This document shows, one piece after another, positions 43,343-56,130 of a DNA stretch of 64,000 nucleotides. The stretch spans positions 558,001-622,000 of the forward strand of contig NW_027478420.1 in the NCBI RefSeq assembly GCF_051014685.1. The letters are read 5' to 3'. Position numbers and translations under genes: made by a program. Source of the stretch: Ptiloglossa arizonensis. Taxonomy: Eukaryota > Arthropoda > Insecta > Hymenoptera > Colletidae. The notes below the pieces were generated by a model. It did not search any database, was not told where the DNA came from, and saw only the letters and a list, made by a program, of their open reading frames with translations. The number at the start of each line of letters is the position of its first letter. Position 1 is the first letter of the stretch.

Positions 43343-43820
43343 GTCAAACGTATAACGTATACCGTATAACGTATAACATATAACGTCTAACGTTTAACGC
43401 ATAACGTACAACGTATAACGTATAACGTATAACGTATAACGTATAACGTCTAACGTTTAACGCATAACGAACAACGTATAACGTATAACGTATAACGTAT
43501 AACGTATAACGTATAACGTATAACGTATAACGTATAACGTATAACGTATAACGTATAACGTATAACGTATCACGTACAACGTATCACGTATAACGTATAG
43601 TATATCCTATAACGCATAACGTATATCCTATAACGCATAACGTAAAGCGTATAACGCACAACGTATACCGTATAACGTATAACGTATAACGTATAACGTA
43701 TAACGTATAACGTATAACGTATAATGTATGACGTATCACGTACGAGGTATTACCTATAACGTATACCGTATAACGTATAACGTATAACGTATAACGAATA
43801 ACGTATAACGTATAACGTAT
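43343..43820. repeat. Q module cut off by an exchange junction
   Basis: tcaaacg is at 43343, tatag at 43596 and tacgagg+tattacc at 43741. After aataacg near 43,797 the usual Q tail (cataacg, tacaacg, tatagcg, tataatg) is replaced by tatagcg+tgtaacg of an R module. The replacement marks a recombination junction at about 43,800-43,830. Confidence 0.86.
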
Positions 43821-45006
43821 AACGTATAGCGTGTAACGTATAACGTATTACATATTACATATAACGTATAACGTACAACGTATAACGTATAACATATATC
43901 GCAGAACGTATACCGTATAAAGTATAACGTATAACGTATAACGTATAACGTATAACGTATAACGCATAACGTATAACGTATAACGTATAACGTATAACGT
44001 ATAACGTATAACGTATAACGTATAACGTATAACGTATAACGTATAACGTATAACGTATAACGTATAACGTATAACGTATAACCTATAACGTATAACGTAT
44101 AACGTATAACGTATAACGTATAACGTATAACGTATAACGTATAACGTATAACGTATAACGAATAACGTATAACGTATAACGTACAACGAATAAAGTATAA
44201 CGTATAACGTATAACGTATAACGTATAACGTATAACGTATAACGTATAACGTATAACGTATAACGTATAACGTATAACGTATAACGCATAACGTATAACG
44301 TATAACGTATAACGTATAACGTATAACGTATAACGTATAACGTATAACGTATAACGTATAACGTATAACGTATAACGTATAACGTATAACGTATAACCTA
44401 TAACGTATAACGTATAACGTATAACGTATAACGTATAACGTATAACGTATAACGTATAACGTATAACGTATAACGTATAACGTATAACGTATAACGTATT
44501 ACATATTACATATAACGTATAACGTACAACGTATAACGTATAACATATATCGCAGAACGTATACCGTATAACGTATAACGTATAACGTATAACGTATAAC
44601 GTATAACGTATAACGTATAACGCATAACGTATAACGTATAACGTATAACGTATAACGTATAACGTATAACGTATAACGTATAACGTATAACGTATAACGT
44701 ATAACGTATAACGTATAACGTATAACGTATAACGTATAACGTATAACCTATAACGTATAACGTATAACGTATAACGTATAACGTATAACGTATAACGTAT
44801 AACGTATAACGTATAACGTATAACGTATAACGTATAACGTATAACGAATAACGTATAACGTATAACGTACAACGAATAAAGTATAACGTATAACGTATAA
44901 CGTATAACGTATAACGTATAACGTATAACGTATAACGTATAACGTATAACGTATAACGTATAACGTATAACGTATAACGTATAACGTATAACGTATAACG
45001 TATAAC
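43821..45006. repeat. R module, second copy of the 1,664-bp duplication
   Basis: cagaacg lies at 43902 and 44553, matching 42245 and 42889 at offsets of 1,657 and 1,664 bp. The distinctive tataaag after tataccg is shared. tataacc units at about 44,080 and 44,745 and aataaag units near 44,189 and 44,875 complete the match. Confidence 0.88.
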
Positions 45007-45610
45007 GTCAAACGTATAACGTATACCGTATAACGTATAACATATAACGTCTAACGTTTAACGCATAACGTACAACGTATAACGTATAACGTATAACGTA
45101 TAACGTATAACGTCTAACGTTTAACGCATAACGAACAACGTATAACGTATAACGTATAACGTATAACGTATAACGTATAACGTATAACGTATAACGTATA
45201 ACGTATAACGTATAACGTATAACGTATAACGTATCACGTACAACGTATCACGTATAACGTATAGTATATCCTATAACGCATAACGTATATCCTATAACGC
45301 ATAACGTAAAGCGTATAACGCACAACGTATACCGTATAACGTATAACGTATAACGTATAACGTATAACGTATAACGTATAACGTATAATGTATGACGTAT
45401 CACGTACGAGGTATTACCTATAACGTATACCGTATAACGTATAACGTATAACGTATAACGAATAACGTATAACGTATAACGTATAACGTATAACGTATAA
45501 CGCATAACGTACAACGTATAACGTATAACGTATAACGTATAACGTATAACGTATAACGTATAACGTATAACGTATAACGTATAACGTATAACGTATAACG
45601 TATAACGTAT
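45007..45610. repeat. Q module
   Basis: tcaaacg is at 45007, tatag at 45260 and tacgagg+tattacc at 45405, all 1,664 bp after the preceding Q. The tail has cataacg, tacaacg but no tatagcg or tataatg, and runs through perfect units into R. Confidence 0.87.
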
Positions 45611-46558
45611 ATGGTATATCCTATAAAGCATAACGTATAACGTATAACGTATATCGTATAAAGTATAACGTATAACGTATAACGTGTAACGTATAACGTA
45701 TAACGTACGACGTATAACGTATAACGTATAACGTATAACGTATAACGTATAACGTATAACGTATAACGCATAACGTATAACGCATATCGTATAACGTATA
45801 ACGTGTAACGTATAACGTATAGCGTGTAACGTATAACGTATTACATATTACATATAACGTATAACGTACAACGTATAACGTATAACATATATCGCAGAAC
45901 GTATACCGTATAACGTATAACGTATAACGTATAACGTATAACGTATAACGTATAACGCATAACGTATAACGTATAACGTATAACGTATAACGTATAACGT
46001 ATAACGTATAACGTATAACGTATAACGTATAACGTATAACGTATAACGTATAACGTATATGGTATATCCTATAAAGCATAACGTATAACGTATAACGTAT
46101 ATCGTATAAAGTATAACGTATAACGTATAACGTGTAACGTATAACGTATAACGTACAACGTATAACGTATAACGTATAACGTATAACGTATAACGTATAA
46201 CGTATAACGTATAACGCATAACGTATAACGCATATCGTATAACGTATAACGTGTAACGTATAACGTATAGCGTGTAACGTATAACGTATTACATATTACA
46301 TATAACGTATAACGTACAACGTATAACGTATAACATATATCGCAGAACGTATAACGTATAACGTATAACGTATAACGTATAACGTATAACGTATAACGTA
46401 TAACGAATAACGTATAACGTATAACGTACAACGAATAAAGTATAACGTATAACGTATAACGTATAACGTATAACGTATAACGTATAACGTATAACGTATA
46501 ACGTATAACGTATAACGTATAACGTATAACGTATAACGTATAACGTATAACGTATAAC
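45611..46558. repeat. Two R modules 448 bp apart
   Basis: tatatgg+tatatcc+tataaag lies at about 45,608 and 46,056 (tatatcc at 45615 and 46063), cagaacg at 45895 and 46343. All are separated by exactly 448 bp (64 units). Both copies carry an extra tgtaacg after tataaag. The first has tacgacg where the second has tacaacg. Only the second continues to tacaacg+aataaag (about 46,426). Confidence 0.88.
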
Positions 46559-47464
46559 GTCAAACGTATAACGTATACCGTATAACGTATAACATATAAC
46601 GTCTAACGTTTAACGCATAACGTACAACGTATAACGTATAACGTATAACGTATAACGTATAACGTCTAACGTTTAACGCATAACGAACAACGTATAACGT
46701 ATAACGTATAACGTATAACGTATAACGTATAACGTATAACGTATAACGTATAACGTATAACGTATAACGTATAACGTATAACGTATCACGTACAACGTAT
46801 CACGTATAACGTATAGTATATCCTATAACGCATAACGTATATCCTATAACGCATAACGTAAAGCGTATAACGCACAACGTATACCGTATAACGTATAACG
46901 TATAACGTATAACGTATAACGTATAACGTATAACGTATAATGTATGACGTATCACGTACGAGGTATTACCTATAACGTATACCGTATAACGTATAACGTA
47001 TAACGTATAACGAATAACGTATAACGTATAACGTATAACGTATAACGTATAACGCATAACGTACAACGTATAACGTATAGCGTATAACGTATAATGTATA
47101 ACGTATAACGTATAACGTATAACGTATAACGTATAACGTATAACGTATAACGTATAACGTATAACGTATAACGTATAACGTATAAGGTATAACGTATAAC
47201 GTATAACGTATAACGTATAACGTATAACGTATTACGTATAACGTATAACGTATAACGTATAACGTATAACGCATAACGTACAACGTATAACGTATAACGT
47301 ATAACGTATAACGTATAACGTATAACGTATAACGTATAACGTATAACGTATAACGTATAACGTATAACGTATAACGTATAACATATAACGTATAACGTAT
47401 AACGTATAACGTATAACGTATAACGTATAACGTATAACGTATAACGTATAACGTATAACGTATA
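46559..47464. repeat. Q module
   Basis: tcaaacg is at 46559, tatag at 46812 and tacgagg+tattacc at 46957, with standard 253 and 145 bp spacings. The tail includes tatagcg, tataatg, tataagg, tattacg and tataaca among perfect units. Confidence 0.87.
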
Positions 47465-48222
47465 ACGCATAACGTATAACGTATAACGTGTAACGAAGAA
47501 CGTATAACGAATAACGTAAAACGTATGACGTATTACATATTACGTATAACGTGTAGCGTATAACGTATGACGTATAACGTATAACGTATAACGTATAACG
47601 TATAACGTGTAACGTATAATGTATTATGTATAACCTATAACGTCTAATGTATAACGTATAACGTATATCGTATAACGTATAATGTATAACGTATAACGCA
47701 TAACGTATTACATATAACGTATATCGTATAACGTATAACGTATGACGTATCACGTATAAGATATGACCTATAACGTATACCGTATAACGTATAACGTATA
47801 ACGTATAACGTATAACGTATAGCGTATTACGTATAACCTATAACGTCTAACGTATAGCGTATAACGTATATCGTATAACGTATAACGTGTTACGTATAAT
47901 GTATTATGTATAACCTATAACGTCTAATGTATAACGTATAACGTATATCGTATAACGTATAATGTATAACGTATAACGCATAACGTATTACATATAACGT
48001 ATATCGTATAACGTATAACGTATAACGTATAACGTATAACGTATAACGTATAACGTATAACGTATAACGAATAACGTATAACGTATAACGTACAACGAAT
48101 AAAGTATAACGTATAACGTATAACGTATAACGTATAACGTATAACGTATAACGTATAACGTATAACGTATAACGTATAACGTATAACGTATAACGTATAA
48201 CGTATAACGTATAACGTATAAC
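47465..48222. repeat. Shortened P module joined to an R tail
   Basis: aagaacg is at 47496 and tattatg+tataacc at 47622 and 47902. The 406 bp span is 133 bp (19 units) shorter than standard. The loss falls between tatatcg and tatgacg near 47,735. tataaga+tatgacc replaces tataagg+tatgacc. aataacg and tacaacg+aataaag (about 48,089) form an R tail. Confidence 0.86.
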
Positions 48223-48930
48223 GTCAAACGTATAACGTATACCGTATAACGTATAACATATAACGTCTAACGTTTAACGCATAACGTACAACGTATAACG
48301 TATAACGTATAACGTATAACGTATAACGTCTAACGTTTAACGCATAACGAACAACGTATAACGTATAACGTATAACGTATAACGTATAACGTATAACGTA
48401 TAACGTATAACGTATAACGTATAACGTATAACGTATAACGTATAACGTATCACGTACAACGTATCACGTATAACGTATAGTATATCCTATAACGCATAAC
48501 GTATATCCTATAACGCATAACGTAAAGCGTATAACGCACAACGTATACCGTATAACGTATAACGTATAACGTATAACGTATAACGTATAACGTATAACGT
48601 ATAACGTATAATGTATGACGTATCACGTACGAGGTATTACCTATAACGTATACCGTATAACGTATAACGTATAACGTATAACGAATAACGTATAACGTAT
48701 AACGTATAACGTATAACGTATAACGCATAACGTACAACGTATAACGTATAGCGTATAACGTATAATGTATAACGTATAACGTATAACGTATAACGTATAA
48801 CGTATAACGTATAACGTATAACGTATAACGTATAACGTATAACGTATAAGGTATAACGTATAACGTATAACGTATAACGTATAACGTATAACGTATTACG
48901 TATAACGTATAACGTATAACGTATAACGTA
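48223..48930. repeat. Q module
   Basis: tcaaacg is at 48223, tatag at 48476 and tacgagg+tattacc at 48628 (253 and 152 bp). The start lies 1,664 bp after the previous Q start. The tail carries tatagcg, tataatg, tataagg and tattacg. Confidence 0.87.
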
Positions 48931-50400
48931 TAGCGTATTACGTATAACCTATAACGTCTAACGTATAGCGTATAACGTATATCGTATAACGTATAACGTG
49001 TTACGTATAATGTATTATGTATAACCTATAACGTCTAATGTATAACGTATAACGTATATCGTATAACGTATAATGTATAACGTATAACGCATAACGTATT
49101 ACATATAACGTATATCGTATAACGTATAACGTATAACGTATAACGTATAACGTATAACGTATAACGTATAACGTATAACGTATAACGTACAACGTATAAC
49201 GTATAACGTATAACGTATAACGTATAACGTATAACGTATAACGTATAACGTATAACGTATAACGTATAACGTATAACGTATAACGTATATCGTATAACGT
49301 ATAACATATAACGTATAACGTATAACGTATAACGTATAACGTATAATGTATAACGTATAACGTATAACGTATAACGTATAACGTATAACGCATAACGTAT
49401 AACGTATAACGTGTAACGAAGAACGTATAACGAATAACGTAAAACGTATGACGTATTACATATTACGTATAACGTGTAGCGTATAACGTATGACGTATGA
49501 CGTATAACGTATAACGTATAACGTATAACGTGTAACGTATAATGTATTATGTATAACCTATAACGTCTAATGTATAACGTATAACGTATATCGTATAACG
49601 TATAATGTATAACGTATAACGCATAACGTATTACATATAACGTATATCGTATAACGTATAACGTATAACGTATAACGTATAACGTATAACGTATAACGTA
49701 TAACGTATAACGTATAACGTATAATGTATAACGTATAACGTATAACGTATAACGTATTACGTATAACGTATAACGTATAACGTATAACGTATGACGTATC
49801 ACGTATAAGGTATGACCTATAACGTATACCGTATAACGTTTAACGTATAACGTATAACGTATAACGTATAACGTATAGCGTATTACGTATAACCTATAAC
49901 GTCTAACGTATAGCGTATAACGTATATCGTATAACGTATAACGTGTTACGTATAATGTATTATGTATAACCTATAACGTCTAATGTATAACGTATAACGT
50001 ATATCGTATAACGTATAATGTATAACGTATAACGCATAACGTATTACATATAACGTATATCGTATAACGTATAACGTATGACGTATCACGTATAAGATAT
50101 GACCTATAACGTATACCGTATAACGTATAACGTATAACGTATAACGTATAACGTATAGCGTATTACGTATAACCTATAACGTCTAACGTATAGCGTATAA
50201 CGTATATCGTATAACGTATAACGTGTTACGTATAATGTATTATGTATAACCTATAACGTCTAATGTATAACGTATAACGTATATCGTATAACGTATAATG
50301 TATAACGTATAACGCATAACGTATTACATATAACGTATATCGTATAACGTATAACGTATAACGTATAACGTATAACGTATAACGTATAACGTATAACGTA
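48931..50400. repeat. Stacked P modules (three overlapping copies)
   Basis: A P second half with tattatg at 49013 comes first. A complete P follows: aagaacg at 49419, tattatg at 49545 and 49958 (539 bp). A further short P half with tataaga+tatgacc has tattatg at 50238. Each tattatg is followed by tataacc and tctaatg. The full copy has an extra tatgacg near 49,496. Confidence 0.85.
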
Positions 50401-51340
50401 TAACGAATAACGTATAACGTATAACGTACAACGAATAAAGTATAACGTATAACGTATAACGTATAACGTATAACGTATAACGTATAACGTATAACGTATA
50501 ACGTATAACGTATAACGTATAACGTATAACGTATAACGTATAACGTATAACGTATAACGTCAAACGTATAACGTATACCGTATAACGTATAACATATAAC
50601 GTCTAACGTTTAACGCATAACGTACAACGTATAACGTATAACGTATAACGTATAACGTATAACGTCTAACGTTTAACGCATAACGAACAACGTATAACGT
50701 ATAACGTATAACGTATAACGTATAACGTATAACGTATAAGGTATAACGTATAACGTATAACGTATAACGTATAACGTATAACGTATCACGTACAACGTAT
50801 CACGTATAACGTATAGTATATCCTATAACGCATAACGTATATCCTATAACGCATAACGTAAAGCGTATAACGCACAACGTATACCGTATAACGTATAACG
50901 TATAACGTATAACGTATAACGTATAACGTATAACGTATAATGTATGACGTATCACGTACGAGGTATTACCTATAACGTATACCGTATAACGTATAACGTA
51001 TAACGTATAACGAATAACGTATAACGTATAACGTATAACGTATAAAGTATAACGTATAACGTATAACGTATAACGTATAACGTATAACGTATAACGTATA
51101 ACGTATAACGTATAACGTATAACGTATAACGTATAACGTATAACGTATAACGTATAACGTATAACGTCAAACGTATAACGTATACCGTATAACGTATAAC
51201 ATATAACGTCTAACGTTTAACGCATAACGTACAACGTATAACGTATAACGTATAACGTATAACGTATAACGTCTAACGTTTAACGCATAACGAACAACGT
51301 ATAACGTATACCGTATAACGTATAACGTATAACGTACAAC
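50401..51340. repeat. R tail, Q module and a second Q start
   Basis: tacaacg+aataaag is near 50,427. tcaaacg is at 50559, tatag at 50812, tacgagg+tattacc at 50957. A tataaag after aataacg near 51,042 leads back into a perfect run and a second tcaaacg at 51166, which ends after tctaacg, tttaacg, cataacg, aacaacg without a tatag. Confidence 0.84.
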
Positions 51341-51660
51341 GTATAACGTCTAACGTTTAACGCATAACGTACAACGAATAACGTATAACGTATAACGTAT
51401 AACGTATAGCGTATAACGTATAACGTATAACGTACAACGTATCACGTATAACGTATATCCTATAACGCATAACGTATATCCTATAACGCATAACGTATAG
51501 CGTACAACGCATAACGTATACCGTATAACGTATAACGTATAACGTATAACGTATAACGTATAACGTATAACGCATAACGTATAACGTATAACGTATAACG
51601 TATAACGTATAATGTATAACGTATAACGTATAACGTATAACGTTTAACGTATAACGTATA
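51341..51660. repeat. S fragment inside the Q/P train
   Basis: tctaacg, tttaacg, cataacg, tacaacg, aataacg (about 51,349), paired tatatcc and tatagcg+tacaacg+cataacg+tataccg (about 51,499) are followed by cataacg, tataatg and tttaacg. A near copy lies 1,853 bp downstream. Confidence 0.83.
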
Positions 51661-52426
51661 ACGTATAACGTATAACGTATAGCGTATTACGTATAACCTA
51701 TAACGTCTAACGTATAGCGTATAACGTATATCGTATAACGTATAACGTATAACGTATTACGTATAACGTATAACGTATAACGTATAACGTATGACGTATC
51801 ACGTATAAGGTATGACCTATAACGTATACCGTATAACGTTTAACGTATAACGTATAACGTATAACGTATAACGTATAGCGTATTACGTATAACCTATAAC
51901 GTCTAACGTATAGCGTATAACGTATATCGTATAACGTATAACGTGTTACGTATAATGTATTATGTATAACCTATAACGTCTAATGTATAACGTATAACGT
52001 ATATCGTATAACGTATAATGTATAACGTATAACGCATAACGTATTACATATAACGTATATCGTATAACGTATAACGTATGACGTATCACGTATAAGATAT
52101 GACCTATAACGTATACCGTATAACGTATAACGTATAACGTATAACGTATAACGTATAGCGTATTACGTATAACCTATAACGTCTAACGTATAGCGTATAA
52201 CGTATATCGTATAACGTATAACGTGTTACGTATAATGTATTATGTATAACCTATAACGTCTAATGTATAACGTATAACGTATATCGTATAACGTATAATG
52301 TATAACGTATAACGCATAACGTATTACATATAACGTATATCGTATAACGTATAACGTATAACGTATAACGTATAACGTATAACGTATAACGTATAACGTA
52401 TAACGAATAACGTATAACGTATAACG
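51661..52426. repeat. Stacked P second halves
   Basis: Groups of tatagcg, tattacg, tataacc, tctaacg occur near 51.68, 51.88 and 52.16 kb. tattatg+tataacc with tctaatg is at 51958 and 52238. Both tataagg+tatgacc (about 51,804) and tataaga+tatgacc (about 52,092) are present. From about 51,750 on it matches 49,750 onward at an offset of 2,000 bp. Confidence 0.84.
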
Positions 52427-53100
52427 TACAACGAATAAAGTATAACGTATAACGTATAACGTATAACGTATAACGTATAACGTATAACGTATAACGTATA
52501 ACGTATAACGTATAACGTATAACGTATAACGTATAACGTATAACGTATAACGTATAACGTCAAACGTATAACGTATACCGTATAACGTATAACATATAAC
52601 GTCTAACGTTTAACGCATAACGTACAACGTATAACGTATAACGTATAACGTATAACGTATAACGTCTAACGTTTAACGCATAACGAACAACGTATAACGT
52701 ATAACGTATAACGTATAACGTATAACGTATAACGTATAAGGTATAACGTATAACGTATAACGTATAACGTATAACGTATAACGTATCACGTACAACGTAT
52801 CACGTATAACGTATAGTATATCCTATAACGCATAACGTATATCCTATAACGCATAACGTAAAGCGTATAACGCACAACGTATACCGTATAACGTATAACG
52901 TATAACGTATAACGTATAACGTATAACGTATAACGTATAATGTATGACGTATCACGTACGAGGTATTACCTATAACGTATACCGTATAACGTATAACGTA
53001 TAACGTATAACGAATAACGTATAACGTATAACGTATAACGTATAACGTATAACGTATAACGTATAACGTATAACGAATAACGTATAACGTATAACGTATA
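52427..53100. repeat. R tail and Q module
   Basis: tacaacg+aataaag is near 52,427. tcaaacg is at 52559, tatag at 52812 and tacgagg+tattacc at 52957, each exactly 2,000 bp after the previous Q. A tataagg near 52,735 before tatag is shared with the Q copies at 50.7 and 54.4 kb. Confidence 0.87.
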
Positions 53101-53520
53101 ACGTATAACGTATAACGTATAACGCATAACGTATAACGCATAACGTACAACGTATAACGTATAGCGTATAACGTATAACGTATAACGTACAACGTATAAC
53201 GTCTAACGTTTAACGCATAACGTACAACGAATAACGTATAACGTATAACGTATAACGTATAGCGTATAACGTATAACGTATAACGTACAACGTATCACGT
53301 ATAACGTATATCCTATAACGCATAACGTATATCCTATAACGCATAACGTATAGCGTACAACGCATAACGTATACCGTATAACGTATAACGTATAACGTAT
53401 AACGTATAACGTATAACGTATAACGCATAACGTATAACGTATAACGTATAACGTATAACGTATAATGTATAACGTATAACGTATAACGTATAACGTTTAA
53501 CGTATAACGTATAACGTATA
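53101..53520. repeat. S fragment
   Basis: cataacg, tacaacg and tatagcg are followed by tctaacg, tttaacg, cataacg, tacaacg, aataacg (about 53,202), paired tatatcc, tatagcg+tacaacg+cataacg and then tataatg and tttaacg. It duplicates 51.34-51.66 kb. Confidence 0.83.
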
Positions 53521-54215
53521 ACGTATAACGTATAGCGTATTACGTATAACCTATAACGTCTAACGTATAGCGTATAACGTATATCGTATAACGTATAACG
53601 TGTTACGTATAATGTATTATGTATAACCTATAACGTCTAATGTATAAAGTATAACGTATATCGTATAACGTATAATGTATAACGTATAACGCATAACGTA
53701 TTACATATAACGTATATCGTATAACGTATAACGTATGACGTATCACGTATAAGATATGACCTATAACGTATACCGTATAACGTATAACGTATAACGTATA
53801 ACGTATAACGTATAGCGTATTACGTATAACCTATAACGTCTAACGTATAGCGTATAACGTATATCGTATAACGTATAACGTGTTACGTATAATGTATTAT
53901 GTATAACCTATAACGTCTAATGTATAACGTATAACGTATATCGTATAACGTATAATGTATAACGTATAACGCATAACGTATTACATATAACGTATATCGT
54001 ATAACGTATAACGTATAACGTATAACGTATAACGTATAACGTATAACGTATAACGTATAACGAATAACGTATAACGTATAACGTACAACGAATAAAGTAT
54101 AACGTATAACGTATAACGTATAACGTATAACGTATAACGTATAACGTATAACGTATAACGTATAACGTATAACGTATAACGTATAACGTATAACGTATAA
54201 CGTATAACGTATAAC
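53521..54215. repeat. Stacked P second halves and R tail
   Basis: tattatg+tataacc is at 53615 and 53895, with tataaga+tatgacc between them near 53,749. The first has a private tataaag after tctaatg (about 53,643). tacaacg+aataaag near 54,084 leads to the next Q. Confidence 0.84.
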
Positions 54216-54930
54216 GTCAAACGTATAACGTATACCGTATAACGTATAACATATAACGTCTAACGTTTAACGCATAACGTACAACGTATAACGTATAACG
54301 TATAACGTATAACGTATAACGTCTAACGTTTAACGCATAACGAACAACGTATAACGTATAACGTATAACGTATAACGTATAACGTATAACGTATAAGGTA
54401 TAACGTATAACGTATAACGTATAACGTATAACGTATAACGTATCACGTACAACGTATCACGTATAACGTATAGTATATCCTATAACGCATAACGTATATC
54501 CTATAACGCATAACGTAAAGCGTATAACGCACAACGTATACCGTATAACGTATAACGTATAACGTATAACGTATAACGTATAACGTATAACGTATAATGT
54601 ATGACGTATCACGTACGAGGTATTACCTATAACGTATACCGTATAACGTATAACGTATAACGTATAACGAATAACGTATAACGTATAACGTATAACGTAT
54701 AACGTATAACGCATAACGTACAACGTATAACGTATAGCGTATAACGTATAATGTATAACGTATAACGTATAACGTATAACGTATAACGTATAACGTATAA
54801 CGTATAACGTATAACGTATAACGTATAACGTATAAGGTATAACGTATAACGTATAACGTATAACGTATAACGTATAACGTATAACGTATTACGTATAACG
54901 TATAACGTATAACGTATAACGTATAGCGTA
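54216..54930. repeat. Last Q module of the window
   Basis: tcaaacg is at 54216, tatag at 54469-54473 and tacgagg+tattacc at 54614, 1,657 bp after the previous copy. This is the last tcaaacg, tatag and tacgagg in the window; the remaining 9 kb has none. Confidence 0.87.
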
Positions 54931-56130
54931 TTACGTATAACCTATAACGTCTAACGTATAGCGTATAACGTATATCGTATAACGTATAACGTGTTACGTA
55001 TAATGTATTATGTATAACCTATAACGTCTAATGTATAACGTATAACGTGTATCGTATAACGTATAATGTATAACGTATAACGCATAACGTATTACATATA
55101 ACGTATATCGTATAACGTATAACGTATAACGTATAACGTATAACGTATAACGTATAACGTATAACGTATAACGTATAACGTACAACGTATAACGTATAAC
55201 GAATAACGTATAACGTATAACGTATAACGTATAACGTATAACGTATAACGTATAACGTATAACGTATAACGTATAACGTATAACGTATAACGTATAACAT
55301 ATAACGTATAACGTATAACGTATAACGTATAACGTATAATGTATAACGTATAACGTATAACGTATAACGTATAACGTATAACGCATAACGTATAACGTAT
55401 AACGTGTAACGAAGAACGTATAACGAATAACGTAAAACGTATGACGTATTACATATTACGTATAACGTGTAGCGTATAACGTATGACGTATAACGTATAA
55501 CGTATAACGTATAACGTATAACGTGTAACGTATAATGTATTATGTATAACCTATAACGTCTAATGTATAACGTATAACGTATATCGTATAACGTATAATG
55601 TATAACGTATAACGCATAACGTATTACATATAACGTATATCGTATAACGTATAACGTATAACGTATAACGTATAACGTATAACGTATAACGTATAACGTA
55701 TAACGTATAACGTATAATGTATAACGTATAACGTATAACGTATAACGTATTACGTATAACGTATAACGTATAACGTATAACGTATGACGTATCACGTATA
55801 AGGTATGACCTATAACGTATACCGTATAACGTTTAACGTATAACGTATAACGTATAACGTATAACGTATAGCGTATTACGTATAACCTATAACGTCTAAC
55901 GTATAGCGTATAACGTATATCGTATAACGTATAACGTGTTACGTATAATGTATTATGTATAACCTATAACGTCTAATGTATAACGTATAACGTATATCGT
56001 ATAACGTATAATGTATAACGTATAACGCATAACGTATTACATATAACGTATATCGTATAACGTATAACGTATAACGTATAACGTATAACGTATAACGTAT
56101 AACGTATAACGTATAACGTATAACGTATAA
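54931..56130. repeat. Stacked P modules
   Basis: A P second half has tattatg at 55007, with a private tgtatcg near 55,047. A full P follows: aagaacg at 55412, tattatg at 55538 and 55951 (539 bp). The stretch repeats 48.94-50.06 kb at an offset of 5,993 bp. Confidence 0.86.
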
